From Sphaerimonospora sp050942215 (lineage in GTDB: Bacteria > Actinomycetota > Actinomycetes > Streptosporangiales > Streptosporangiaceae): a stretch of DNA of 64,000 bases. Numbering within the stretch: the stretch's first letter is position 1; every line of letters begins with the position of its first letter. The stretch covers positions 1,426,001-1,490,000 of the forward strand of contig NZ_CP192056.1 of the NCBI RefSeq assembly GCF_050942215.1, written 5' to 3'. Positions 1 to 9,240 of the stretch are shown here, in pieces. The position numbers and the translations under genes are program-made. The notes below the pieces were generated by a model, which saw only the letters and a list, made by a program, of their open reading frames with translations, did no database searches and had not been told where the DNA came from.

Positions 1-1
1 G

Positions 2-523
2 CGCGTACGCGACATGGACCTCCGCTTCCGCGTGATGAGCCTGTCCGTGCTCAACGAGCACAGGGAGATCGACGCGTGGTACCGGGAGTTCTGCGACAAC
101 GGCTGGGGACCGGTGCGCGTCGCGATCGCCGCCGCCCGCGAGCACGGCGACGGCGTGCTGCGCGACCTCTACACCGCCATGGGGACGCGGATCCACAACA
201 AGAAGAACGACGACTACGCGGTGGTCATCGCCGAGTCCCTCGCCGAGGTGGGCCTGCCGGCCTCGCTCGCCGCGGCCGCTGACGGCACCGACCACGACGA
301 GGCGCTGCGCGAGAGCCACCGCGCCGGCATGGAACCGGTGGGCGCCGAGGTCGGCACGCCGACGATCCACATCGACGGCGTCGCGTTCTTCGGTCCCGTC
401 CTGACCGCCATCCCCAGGGGCGAGCAGGCCGGGCGGCTGTTCGACGCGGCGCGCGAACTGGCCGCCTATCCGAAGTTCTTCGAGCTGAAGCGCTCGAGGA
501 CGGGCGGGTTCGACTTCGACTGA
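2..523 (+). CDS. DsbA-family oxidoreductase, mycothiol-dependent nitroreductase-like (5' partial)
   Basis: The reading frame is open from the first bases of the window, so the N-terminus (with the CPWC-type active site expected in this family) lies outside. The visible part reads RVRDMDLRFRVMSLSVLNE, which matches the region just after the active site in the Rv2466c-type DsbA-like proteins of actinobacteria. The C-terminal half carries VGTPTIHIDGVAFFGPVL, the cis-Pro loop (TPT) and the strand that follows it in thioredoxin folds. Known members use mycothiol in cytosolic thiol or nitroreductive reactions. An internal ATG at 14 gives a shorter frame but would cut off the fold, so I treat the gene as truncated by the window edge. 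It is followed by tandem hairpins and is probably not part of the biosynthetic cluster downstream. Confidence 0.8.
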   Translation, partial: RVRDMDLRFRVMSLSVLNEHREIDAWYREFCDNGWGPVRVAIAAAREHGDGVLRDLYTAMGTRIHNKKNDDYAVVIAESLAEVGLPASLAAAADGTDHDEALRESHRAGMEPVGAEVGTPTIHIDGVAFFGPVLTAIPRGEQAGRLFDAARELAAYPKFFELKRSRTGGFDFD

Positions 524-544
524 GGTCTCGGCCGTCCGGGGACC

Positions 545-606
545 GGCGCCACCTCCCGGTGGCGCCTTCCGACGCCGTCCTTCCGGCGCCGCCTGCCGGT
601 GGCGCC
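545..606 (+). terminator. two tandem GC hairpins after the oxidoreductase gene
   Basis: GGCGCCACC-tccc-GGTGGCGCC (545-566) is a perfect 9-bp stem, and a second near-copy at 585-606 has one G-U pair. The two lie in a 40-bp direct repeat (GGTGGCGCCTTC at 558 and 598). There is no T-run, so this may be a GC-hairpin type terminator as is common in actinomycetes. It separates the first gene from the cluster. Confidence 0.5.
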
Positions 607-685
607 TTCTGACGCCGTCGTCTCCTGACGTCCCCTCCTTCTGTTCCTCCTGTTCAACCGCTCCGCGTCCCCGGAGGGAAGAAAC

Positions 686-2023
686 ATGAAACCGGACGCC
701 TTTATCCTCACCGGGTCATTCCTGGTCATCAGCCGTACCCCGCGTTACCTGCGCGAACTGGTCCACCGGAACCTCAAGATCCTGGTGATCACACCCTCGG
801 CCTGGCGGGAGGAGGCGCTACGCGCCGCTGCCGACCCCGGGAATCCGGCGTCGGCGATCGCGGATTTCGCCTTCGCCGACGGCGACGTCAAACAGGAGAA
901 CTCCTACCTCCCCGGGGTGGCGGCGGCCGTCCAGGACTGGCGGCGCGAGTACCGCATCGCGGGAGTATGCGCCGTCGGGGAGACCCTGGTGGAGCCGACC
1001 GGCGTGGTGGCCGACGTACTGGGACTGCCCTCGCCGGGCCTGCGCGCCACGCGCGCCTGCCGGAGCAAGTATCTGCAGCGTCTCTACCTGCCGGAGTTCA
1101 GCCCCGCCTCGTGCACCATCCCGCCCGGCGCACGGGCGGGCTTCGACGCCCGCGATGTCGTCTTCCCGGCGGTGGTCAAGCCCGCCACCCGGCACTCCAG
1201 CTCGGGGGTGTGGACGGTGCACGACGAGGCGGAGCTGCGGGCTCGGCTGGCCGGCTATCCGGAGTACGAGACGCTCCTCGTCGAGGAGAAGGTCGCCGGG
1301 CCGGAGTTCTCGGTCGAGAGCCTGGTGCAGGACGGCAAGGTGCTCTTCGCCTCCGTCACGGCCAAGCGCACCACGGCGTCGCACGCCGACACCTTCGTCG
1401 AGCTGGCGCACACGGTCGGGGACCTGCCCGGTGCTGAGCGGGAGATCCTGCTGGACGCCAACCACCGGATGCTGGAGCGGCTCGACTTCCGGGGCGGCAT
1501 CGCCCACGCCGAGTGGCGGCTGGACGGCGCGGGGCGGCCCCGGCTGATGGAGGTCGCCGCACGCACGCCCGGCGACGGGATCACCGTGCTCTACCACCTG
1601 GCGACCGGGCGGCCGCTGGAACCGGAGATCATCCGCATCGCCCTCGGCGAGGCCGCCGCCTACCCCCGGCCGCTCCGGCACGCCCGCGAGGTCTATCTGG
1701 AGCACGAGGCCGGGGTGCTCGGCGACGTGACCGTCGACTGGCCCGGGGTCGTGCCGCACCGGATCCGCCCGGGCGATCAATGGCCGGAGCTGACGCCGGG
1801 GGCGGACGACGATCCGCCCACGCTGCGCGCCGTGTTCGTGCAGAAGGAGCGGGGCCGGCGGCTGGGGCCGCTGCACAGCTCGGAGGACCGGCTGGCGAAC
1901 TTCTTCATCGACGCGTCGACGCTCGCCGAACTCGACGCGCTGGAGCGCCGGGTCAGGGACGCCGTCACGGTGCGCATGCTTCCCGACGGCGTACGGCAGG
2001 CCCCCGCGCGTGAGGAGACCTAG
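686..2023 (+). CDS. ATP-grasp carboxylate-amine ligase
   Basis: A 445-residue ATP-grasp protein. Visible signatures are the ATP-binding lysine segment FPAVVKPATRHSSSG (about 155-170), the LLVEEKVAGPEFSVES strand (about 195-210) and the Mg-binding end LMEVAARTPGDGI near residue 290. Family members form an acyl-phosphate and join it to an amine, as in BacD-type dipeptide ligases or carbamoyl-phosphate-like enzymes. The ATG at 686 follows GGAGGGAA with good spacing. The stop is only 3 bp before the next gene, an MFS exporter; a ligase-exporter pair like this also occurs in the bacilysin genes (bacD-bacE). I infer it makes the final amide bond of the cluster product; the substrate cannot be read from sequence. 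Confidence 0.85.
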   Translation: MKPDAFILTGSFLVISRTPRYLRELVHRNLKILVITPSAWREEALRAAADPGNPASAIADFAFADGDVKQENSYLPGVAAAVQDWRREYRIAGVCAVGETLVEPTGVVADVLGLPSPGLRATRACRSKYLQRLYLPEFSPASCTIPPGARAGFDARDVVFPAVVKPATRHSSSGVWTVHDEAELRARLAGYPEYETLLVEEKVAGPEFSVESLVQDGKVLFASVTAKRTTASHADTFVELAHTVGDLPGAEREILLDANHRMLERLDFRGGIAHAEWRLDGAGRPRLMEVAARTPGDGITVLYHLATGRPLEPEIIRIALGEAAAYPRPLRHAREVYLEHEAGVLGDVTVDWPGVVPHRIRPGDQWPELTPGADDDPPTLRAVFVQKERGRRLGPLHSSEDRLANFFIDASTLAELDALERRVRDAVTVRMLPDGVRQAPAREET

Positions 2024-2026
2024 GAG

Positions 2027-3310
2027 ATGACCACCCCAGAGCGGCAGCGGAAGGTCACGATCATCTCCACCTGGCGGGAGTCGCCCCGGGCGGTGAAGAC
2101 GCTGCTGGCCGGGGTCTTCGTCAACCGGCTCAGCGGCTTCCTGAACATCTTCCTGGTCCTGTACCTGACCTCGAAGGGACACTCGGCCGAGGCGGCCGCG
2201 TTCGCGCTGGGCGCGTACGGCGCCGGCGCGATGGTCGGCGTCCTCATCGGCGGATCCCTGACGGCCCGGATGGGCACGAGGAACACCACGATCGTCAGCA
2301 TGGCGGGGTCGAGCCTGCTGATCGCGTCCCTGCTCTACCTCGACAGCTATGCCATGGTGCTGGTGGCCGTGGCGCCGGCCGGGCTGATGGGGCAGATGTT
2401 CCGCCCCGCCTCGGCCGTACTGCTGTCGCAGCTGACCCGGGACGACCGGCAGGTCATGGTGTTCGCCATGTCGCGGTTCGGGCTGAACCTCGGGGCCATG
2501 GCCGCGCCGCTGATCGGTTTCGGGCTGTACAACCTGGACGAGCAGCGCTACGACCTGCTGTTCCTGGGGGAGGCGCTGATCGCGCTGGTCTTCGCGGTCG
2601 TCGCGTGGGCCACGCTGCCCGCCCGCGACGAGCAGCACCCGGAGGCGGCCTCCGCCGGGACCGGGAGGAACGGCGGCTATCTCGCGGTGCTGCGGGATCG
2701 GCGGTACGTGGTGTTCCTGGTGTCGACCCTGGCGCACACCGCCGTCTACGGACAGTATCTGTCCACCCTGCCGCTGGACGTCGAGACCTCCGGCCTGGAG
2801 ATCTTCTGGTACACGGTGGCCGTGTCGCTCAACGGCTTCGTGGTCATCGCCTTCGAGCTGCTGACCACGAAGTTGACGCAGAACTGGCCGTTCCGGGTGA
2901 CGATCGGCCTGGGCTTCGCCCTCATGGGCGTCGGGATCGCGGTGTACGCGCTCCCGCTGACGCCCGCCGTCATCGTCATCGGCACCCTCGTCTGGTCGCT
3001 GGGGGAGATCGTCGGAGGCCCGGCGATCTTCGCCTATCCGGCCGTCATCGCCCCGGCCCGGCTGAAGAGCCACTACCTCGGCGGATTCCATTTCGTCTTC
3101 GGCCTCGGATCGGCGATCGGCCCGGTGGCGGGCGGCTGGCTGCTGGTCAGGCTCGGTCACGGCGTCTGGCTTCCCCTGGCGGCGGTGTCGCTGGCCGCCA
3201 CCCTGCTCGTGCTGACCGCGATTCGCGACCCCCGCGGGTCCGGTGGGCGACCGGCGGGATCGGACGACCCCGGCGGCCCGGAACCCGTCGACGCCGGGAC
3301 CGCCGCCTAA
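2027..3310 (+). CDS. MFS transporter, putative exporter of the cluster product
   Basis: A 427-residue major facilitator protein with about 12 hydrophobic segments. The loop after TM2 reads GGSLTARMGTRN, the usual MFS G-x-x-x-D/R-x-x-G-R-R position. The N-terminal region is basic and cytosolic. The start codon lies 3 bp after the ligase stop (TAGGAGATG: the stop region supplies the Shine-Dalgarno sequence), which indicates translational coupling. Position in the cluster suggests export and self-resistance; uptake cannot be excluded from sequence alone. Confidence 0.85.
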   Translation: MTTPERQRKVTIISTWRESPRAVKTLLAGVFVNRLSGFLNIFLVLYLTSKGHSAEAAAFALGAYGAGAMVGVLIGGSLTARMGTRNTTIVSMAGSSLLIASLLYLDSYAMVLVAVAPAGLMGQMFRPASAVLLSQLTRDDRQVMVFAMSRFGLNLGAMAAPLIGFGLYNLDEQRYDLLFLGEALIALVFAVVAWATLPARDEQHPEAASAGTGRNGGYLAVLRDRRYVVFLVSTLAHTAVYGQYLSTLPLDVETSGLEIFWYTVAVSLNGFVVIAFELLTTKLTQNWPFRVTIGLGFALMGVGIAVYALPLTPAVIVIGTLVWSLGEIVGGPAIFAYPAVIAPARLKSHYLGGFHFVFGLGSAIGPVAGGWLLVRLGHGVWLPLAAVSLAATLLVLTAIRDPRGSGGRPAGSDDPGGPEPVDAGTAA

Positions 3311-3381
3311 GCGGAGGCGCCGCCGGCCCGGCGGTCACGACCCACGCTCACCCATCCATCTGCCCGGAGGGGCCACTTCTC

Positions 3382-6300
3382 ATGCCCGAAACCCTTGTCG
3401 GACAAGAAATCGCAGTGGTCGGCATCGGCTGCCGCTTTCCCGGAGCCGCGGGGCCCGCCGAGTTCTGGCGGCTCCTGCGTACGGGCACCGAGGCGGTCAC
3501 CGTGTTCTCGGCCGCAGAACTGGCCGAGGCCGGAGTGCCGCGGGAGCTCATCGACGACCCGCACCATGTGCCGGCCGCCGGAGTGGTGGCCGGTTCCGAC
3601 ATGTTCGACGCCCGGCTGTTCGGCATCAATCCCAGGGAAGCGACCCTGATGGACCCGCAGCACCGGATCATGCTCGAGTGCGCGTGGGAGGCACTGGAGG
3701 ACGGGGGGCGCGACCCCCGCGGCATCGAGGAGAGGGTGGGCGTCTTCGCCGGGTCCTACAAGAACGACTACCAGAGACTGCTCGGCCCGCTCACCGAGCC
3801 GTCCGAGCAGTTCCTCGCCGGGGTGTCCAACGACGCGGACTACCTGGCCACCAGGATCTCCTTCAAACTCGATCTCACCGGCCCGTCGGTGTCGGTGCAG
3901 ACCGCCTGCTCGACCGCTCTCGTCGCGGTGCACCTGGCCTGCGAGTCGCTGCTGGCCGGGTCCTGCGACCTCGCGCTCGCCGGCGGGGTGACGATCCGCT
4001 CCGGGCAGTTCCCCGGCTACCGGTTCCATCGGGGCGGGATCTACTCGCCCGACGGCCACTGCCGGGCGTTCGACGCCGGCGCGGAGGGCACCGTGATCGG
4101 CGAGGGCGCCGGGCTCGTCGTGCTGAAGCGGCTGGCCGACGCCCTGGCTGACGGCGACCGGATTCGCGCGGTCATCAAGGGGTCGGCAGCGGGCAACGAC
4201 GGCGCCGACCGGGTCGGCTTCTCCGCGCCCGGCGTGGCGGGCCAGTCCAGGATCGTGCGGGCGGCGCTGGAGCGCTCCGGGGTCGATCCGGACACCATCG
4301 GTTATGTCGAGACCCACGGGAGCGGGACGCCGCTGGGCGACAGGATCGAGATCGACGCGCTGACCCGGGCGTTCCGCGCCGCCGGATGGTCGGGCGGCAC
4401 CCGCGCGATCGGATCGGTCAAGACCAACATCGGGCACACCCACGCCGCCGCGGGCATCGCCGGGCTGATCAAGACGATCCTGACCCTGGAGAACCGCGAG
4501 ATCCCGCCGAGCCTGCACTTCACCGAGCCCAACCCGAGGATCGACTTCGCCGCCTCGCCGTTCCACGTCGCCACCGGGCTCACGCCGTGGCACACGGACG
4601 GCGTCCCGCGACGGGCCGGGGTGAGCTCCTTCGGCATGGGCGGCACCGGCGTCCATCTCGTGCTGGAAGAGGCCCCGCAGGTCCCGCAGGCCCCCCCGGC
4701 CCTGCCGGCTTCTTCGGCGGCTTCTTCGGCGGCTTCTTCGGCGGCCGAGCCGGAGCCGGAGGCGCGTCCGGGCTCCGCGCCGGCCTGGCACGTACTGCCG
4801 CTGTCCGCCGCGGACCCGCGTGCCCTGGAGGCGGCCACGGACCGGCTCGCCGACCACCTCGCCGCCGATCCCGGCGTCGAGATGGCCGCGGTCGCCCGGA
4901 CCCTGCAGACCGGCCGGCACACCTTCGACCACCGCAGGGTGCTGGCGGTGCGAGGCCGTGACGACGCGGTCGAGACACTGCGCGACCGCACCCCCCGGCG
5001 TGTCCACACGCTCGGCTCGGCCGTGACCGCCCGGCGGGTCGCTTTCCTGCTGCCGGGGCTGGGCGAGCAGTACGAGAACATGGGCCTGGAGCTGTACGAG
5101 GCCGACCCCGTCTTCCGTGATCGGCTCGACCACTGCCTGGAGATCCTCGGGGAGCGCGCCGGCCTCGACCTGCGGCCGGTCCTGTTCACGCCGGAGCGGC
5201 GGGACCGGGGCGCGGAGAGAACCGGCCTGCGGGCGCTGCTCGGCCGGTCGGGACCGGAGCCCGGCCCGTCGGCGCTGGACGAGACCCGCCACGCCCAGCC
5301 CGCGATGTTCGCCGTCGAGTACGCGCTCGCGCAGGTGTGGCTGTCACGCGGCGTCCGCCCGGACGCGCTGATCGGCTACAGCCTCGGCGAGTACGTCGCC
5401 GCCACGCTGGCGGGGGTGTTCTCGCTGGAGGACGCGCTGTCGCTGGTGGCGGAACGGGCACGGCTGATCGGCGGGCTGCCCGGCGGCGCGATGCTCGCCG
5501 TGCAGCTGCCGGAGGAGGACGTGACCGGGCTGCTGGACGGGGAGACGTCCCTCGCCGCGGTCAACGGGCCCGACCTCTCCGTGATCGCCGGGCCGGATCG
5601 GTCGATCGCCGCCCTGCGTGAGCGGCTCGTGGCGGAGGGCGTCGCGGCCCGGCCGTTGCGCACCACCCACGCGTTCCACTCCACGATGATGGAGCCGATC
5701 CGCGCCGCCTTCACCGAACTCGTCGGGAGCGTCGCACGCAACCGCCCAGAACTGCCCTACCTGTCCAACGTGACGGGCGACTGGATCACCGACGCCGACG
5801 CGACCGACCCCGCCTACTACGCACGCCACCTGTGTGAGGCGGTCCGGTTCTCCGACGGGGTGCGCAGGCTCTGGGAGCAGCCGGGCCGGCTGCTCCTCGA
5901 GGTGGGGGTCGGCCAGTCGCTGGGATCGATGGCGCAGCAGGCCAGGCCTCGTACGGCCGACGCCGGGTCGCTGGTGCTCGGCTCACTGCCCGGCGCGGCC
6001 GAGCGGGACTCGGACGTGGCGGCCGTCGCGGCCACGACGGGCAAGCTCTGGCTGTGCGGCGTCGACGTCGACTGGGACGGCGTACAGCCCGGACGGCGCA
6101 GAGCGCCGCTGCCGACCTATCCCTTCCAGCGCCGCAGGTTCTGGCCGGCCGGCGGCCTCGCCGCGGCCGCGGCCGCGACGGGGGAGGACGACCGGGCCGC
6201 CGACGGCGCATCGGCCGGCGGGCGGCAGGAGCTCGCCGACTGGTTCCACGTCCCGCGCTGGGAGTCGCTGCCGCCGGCCTCCCCCGGCCGCCGCGCCGCC

Positions 6301-9135
6301 GGTGACGGTGACGGCACCGGTGGCGGGCCCGAGCGCTGGCTGCTCTTCGCCGACGACCTCGGCGTCGCCGAGCGGCTCGGCCTGGAGCTGGCGGGCCGCG
6401 GCGACGACGTGATCACGGTGCGGCGCGGCGCCGGGTTCGCCGCGACCGGCGAACGGTCGTACCGCATCGACCCCGGCGCCGACGACGACTACGTCGAGCT
6501 GCTCCGGCGGGTCAGGGCCGGCGGCGGCCCGCCGACCAGGATCGTCCACCTGTGGCTGGTCACCGAGCGGCCCGCCGACCCGACGGACCCCGCCGTGGTC
6601 GACGAGGTCACCCGGGACGGTTTCACCAGCCTGCTCGCGCTCGCCCGGGCGATCGGCAGGGAGACCCTCGCCGACGGCGTCGACGTCGCGGTGGTCTCCA
6701 GCGAGATGCACGCGATCGCCGACGGCGACGTGTCGCAGCCGGCGAAGGCCCTGGCGCTCGGGCCGTGCCGGGTGTGGCCGCTGGAGAATCCCGCGCTGAC
6801 CTGCCGGAGCATCGACATCGGCCGCCCGGCGCCCGCGATCGCCGCGCGGCTCCTGGCCGAGCTGGACCGGCCCGTGGCGGCGGACACCGGCGCCGAGGTC
6901 GTGGCGATCAGGGGACGACTGCACCTGAGGCAGGAGTTCCATCCGGTCCGGCTCGATCACCCGGCCGAGCCCCGGCACTTCCGCGCCGGAGGCACCTACC
7001 TGATCACGGGTGGGCTGGGCGGGGTCGGCCTGTCCCTGGCCGGATACCTGGCCCGCCACGTGCGGGCGAACCTGGTGCTCGTGGGCCGGGCCGCCCTGCC
7101 GCCCCGGCAGGAGTGGGACCGCTGGGCGGACCGGCCCGAGGGCGACGCGGTCGCCGACCGGATCAGGGCCGTGCTGCGACTGGAGGAGGCCGGCGGCACG
7201 GTCATGGCGGCGGCGGCCGACGTCACCGACCCCGACCGGCTGGGCGCGGTCGTACGGCAGGCGGTCGAGCGGTTCGGCACGCTGCACGGCGTCGTACACG
7301 CGGCCGGGGTCCCCGGCGGCGGGCTCATCCAGCTGAAGGAGGCCGGGGCGGCCGAGGCCGTCCTGGCGCCCAAGGTGCGCGGCGCGCTGGCCCTGCGCCG
7401 GGCCTGCGCCGCGCTCCCGCTCGACTTCGTGATGCACTGCTCGTCCGGCATAGCGGTGAGCGGCGGCGTCGGCCAGGTCGACTACGCGGCGGCCAACGCC
7501 TTCCTGGACGCGCTGGCCCACCACGACGACGAAGCGGACGGCCCCGCGGTCGTCTCGATCAACTGGGACGCCTGGCAGGGGGTGGGCATGGCCGCCAGGA
7601 CCATCGGCGACGGCGACCGGCCCAGGGAGACCCCGGTCCGCCATCCGTTCATCGAGCGGCGGCTGGCGAGCGCGGACGGCGGCTGCTTCGGCTACGTCGC
7701 GCACTTCGACGCCCGGGAGTCCTGGCTGGTGGACGAGCACCGCATGCTCGGCCGGCCGGTCGTCCCCGGGGTCGGGCACCTGGAGCTGGTCCGGGCGGCG
7801 TTCGCCGAGACCCGGCTCGCCCGGGGGCAGGGCCCCATCGACCCGGGCGACGAGGGCGTCGAGCTGTCGGAGGTCACCTTCTACACGCCGATCGTGATCC
7901 CGGAGGACGGGCGCAGGCAGGTGCGCGTCGTGCTCGAAGGGGACGGCGGCGGCCCGGAGGAGGACGGCGGCATGAGGTTCGCCGTCGTCAGCGCGCACCG
8001 CGACGCCTCCACCGGCGGGGAAGAACGCTGGCAGCTGCACTCGACCGGCCGGGTCGCCCGCCTCATCGGAGCCCGTCCGCGCCGCCTCGACATCGAGGCG
8101 CTGATCGACGGCTCCGGGCTGCGCGACATCGGCAGACCGGCGAACGACGGCCCGATGGGCTTCGGCGCCCGATCGCGGTGCCTCCGGCGGATGTACGTCG
8201 GGGACGGTGAGTTCCTGGCCCTGCTCGAGCTGCCGGAACGGTTCCGGGACGAGGTGGCGGAGCTGCCGCTGCATCCGGCGCTGATGGACATCGCCACCGC
8301 CTTCGTGGGCGTGCACCACGCGGCGGAGTTCAGGATCCCGATCTCCTACGGCCGGATCCGGATGTTCGCCCCGCTCACGTCCGTCGTCTACAGCCACCAG
8401 TCCTACCGCGACGGCGGCGACCGGGCCGGCAAGGAGACCGTGACCTCCGACGTCACGATCACCGACCTGGCGGGCCGCGAACTGCTCCACGCCGAGCGCT
8501 TCGTCCTGAAGCGGGTCCACGACCTGGAGGAGCGGCTCACCGTGGCGCAGGCGGCGACCCCCGGGCGGGTGGAGCTGTACGACCTGCCGGCGGGCCTCGA
8601 CGACGTACGGGCGGACGGTGCGACGGGGGGCGGGCCGCCGGCCGGCTTCCTCCGTACGGCCCTCGACCACGGCATGTCCCCCGGGGAAGGAGCCGAGGTG
8701 TTCGGCCGGATCGTGGCCGCTGGGCTGACGCCCCAGGTGCTGGTCAGCACCCGTGACCTGGCGAGCGTGTTCGAGCAGGTGGCGCTGACCCGTACGACCG
8801 CTGCCGACGCCACGGCGGCGGGGGAGGACACCGGGACCGGGGGAGCCTCCCTGCACCCGCGGCCCGACCTGCTCACCCCCTACGAGGCGCCGAGGGACAC
8901 CGTCGAGGAGCGGCTCGCCGCCGTGTGGCAGGACCTGCTGGGCGTGGAGAAGGTCGGCGTCCACGACGCCTTCACCGATCTCGGCGGCCACTCCCTGCTC
9001 GGGCTCCAGCTGGTGCCGCGGCTGCGCGAGGCGTTCGCGGTGGACCTGCCCATCGGAACGATCTTTGATGCGCGGACCCTCGCCGATCTGGCGGACGCCG
9101 TACGCGCGGCGGGCGGCGCGACCGAGGCGGCCTGA
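3382..9135 (+). CDS. single-module type I polyketide synthase, KS-AT-KR-DH-ACP
   Basis: 1917 residues from the ATG at 3382 (Shine-Dalgarno CGGAGGGG at 3365-3372; the frame is open far upstream but lacks a supported start). Domains: ketosynthase about 11-435 with Cys176 (TACSTA), His312 (HGSGT) and His352 (NIGHT); acyltransferase about 550-860 with Ser667 in GYSLGE instead of GHSxGE and HAFH at 763-766, the malonyl-type motif; ketoreductase about 1195-1400 with TGGLGGVG and Tyr1368 in DYAAAN; hot-dog dehydratase about 1440-1710 with His1453 (HRMLGRPVVP) and Asp1636 (HPALMD); carrier protein with Ser1871 (DLGGHSL). No thioesterase follows. The usual actinobacterial order is DH before KR, so KR-DH is odd. 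A Ser/Ala repeat linker (ASSA units, 4709-4745) joins KS and AT. Product release must be done by another protein. Confidence 0.93.
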   Translation: MPETLVGQEIAVVGIGCRFPGAAGPAEFWRLLRTGTEAVTVFSAAELAEAGVPRELIDDPHHVPAAGVVAGSDMFDARLFGINPREATLMDPQHRIMLECAWEALEDGGRDPRGIEERVGVFAGSYKNDYQRLLGPLTEPSEQFLAGVSNDADYLATRISFKLDLTGPSVSVQTACSTALVAVHLACESLLAGSCDLALAGGVTIRSGQFPGYRFHRGGIYSPDGHCRAFDAGAEGTVIGEGAGLVVLKRLADALADGDRIRAVIKGSAAGNDGADRVGFSAPGVAGQSRIVRAALERSGVDPDTIGYVETHGSGTPLGDRIEIDALTRAFRAAGWSGGTRAIGSVKTNIGHTHAAAGIAGLIKTILTLENREIPPSLHFTEPNPRIDFAASPFHVATGLTPWHTDGVPRRAGVSSFGMGGTGVHLVLEEAPQVPQAPPALPASSAASSAASSAAEPEPEARPGSAPAWHVLPLSAADPRALEAATDRLADHLAADPGVEMAAVARTLQTGRHTFDHRRVLAVRGRDDAVETLRDRTPRRVHTLGSAVTARRVAFLLPGLGEQYENMGLELYEADPVFRDRLDHCLEILGERAGLDLRPVLFTPERRDRGAERTGLRALLGRSGPEPGPSALDETRHAQPAMFAVEYALAQVWLSRGVRPDALIGYSLGEYVAATLAGVFSLEDALSLVAERARLIGGLPGGAMLAVQLPEEDVTGLLDGETSLAAVNGPDLSVIAGPDRSIAALRERLVAEGVAARPLRTTHAFHSTMMEPIRAAFTELVGSVARNRPELPYLSNVTGDWITDADATDPAYYARHLCEAVRFSDGVRRLWEQPGRLLLEVGVGQSLGSMAQQARPRTADAGSLVLGSLPGAAERDSDVAAVAATTGKLWLCGVDVDWDGVQPGRRRAPLPTYPFQRRRFWPAGGLAAAAAATGEDDRAADGASAGGRQELADWFHVPRWESLPPASPGRRAAGDGDGTGGGPERWLLFADDLGVAERLGLELAGRGDDVITVRRGAGFAATGERSYRIDPGADDDYVELLRRVRAGGGPPTRIVHLWLVTERPADPTDPAVVDEVTRDGFTSLLALARAIGRETLADGVDVAVVSSEMHAIADGDVSQPAKALALGPCRVWPLENPALTCRSIDIGRPAPAIAARLLAELDRPVAADTGAEVVAIRGRLHLRQEFHPVRLDHPAEPRHFRAGGTYLITGGLGGVGLSLAGYLARHVRANLVLVGRAALPPRQEWDRWADRPEGDAVADRIRAVLRLEEAGGTVMAAAADVTDPDRLGAVVRQAVERFGTLHGVVHAAGVPGGGLIQLKEAGAAEAVLAPKVRGALALRRACAALPLDFVMHCSSGIAVSGGVGQVDYAAANAFLDALAHHDDEADGPAVVSINWDAWQGVGMAARTIGDGDRPRETPVRHPFIERRLASADGGCFGYVAHFDARESWLVDEHRMLGRPVVPGVGHLELVRAAFAETRLARGQGPIDPGDEGVELSEVTFYTPIVIPEDGRRQVRVVLEGDGGGPEEDGGMRFAVVSAHRDASTGGEERWQLHSTGRVARLIGARPRRLDIEALIDGSGLRDIGRPANDGPMGFGARSRCLRRMYVGDGEFLALLELPERFRDEVAELPLHPALMDIATAFVGVHHAAEFRIPISYGRIRMFAPLTSVVYSHQSYRDGGDRAGKETVTSDVTITDLAGRELLHAERFVLKRVHDLEERLTVAQAATPGRVELYDLPAGLDDVRADGATGGGPPAGFLRTALDHGMSPGEGAEVFGRIVAAGLTPQVLVSTRDLASVFEQVALTRTTAADATAAGEDTGTGGASLHPRPDLLTPYEAPRDTVEERLAAVWQDLLGVEKVGVHDAFTDLGGHSLLGLQLVPRLREAFAVDLPIGTIFDARTLADLADAVRAAGGATEAA

Positions 9136-9187
9136 CGGCCGCCTGTCCGACGGCGGCGTGTTCAACGGTCACCTGATCAACGGCGAT

Positions 9188-9231
9188 CTGATCCGGACCT
9201 GATCCAGACCTGATTCAGACCTGATCCAGAG
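9188..9231 (+). repeat. four 11-bp tandem repeats before the dehydrogenase gene
   Basis: The units are CTGATCCGGAC, CTGATCCAGAC, CTGATTCAGAC and CTGATCCAGAG, with exactly 11-bp period, directly before AGGAC and the ATG at 9241. Two more GATC-containing near-copies (TGATCAACGG, GATCTGATC) precede them at 9173-9192. The last unit overlaps the ribosome-binding site. An 11-bp period places the motif on one face of the helix; it could be a regulator site or a slippage-prone repeat in the 105-bp gap. Confidence 0.85.
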
Positions 9232-9240
9232 AGGACAACC

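Noticed and set aside
818..3160. 780-codon open frame on the minus strand opposite the ATP-grasp and MFS genes
   Set aside because: It is an antisense shadow caused by high GC; the composition is Arg/Gln/His-rich and no family is seen, while the plus-strand genes are well supported.
5983..9165. 1060-codon minus-strand frame opposite the PKS
   Set aside because: Same GC artefact; the PKS motifs on the plus strand are unambiguous.
9188..9231. SARP-type activator array
   Set aside because: The 11-bp spacing fits, but no -10 lies 8 bp downstream on either strand, so I keep it only as a repeat of unknown role.
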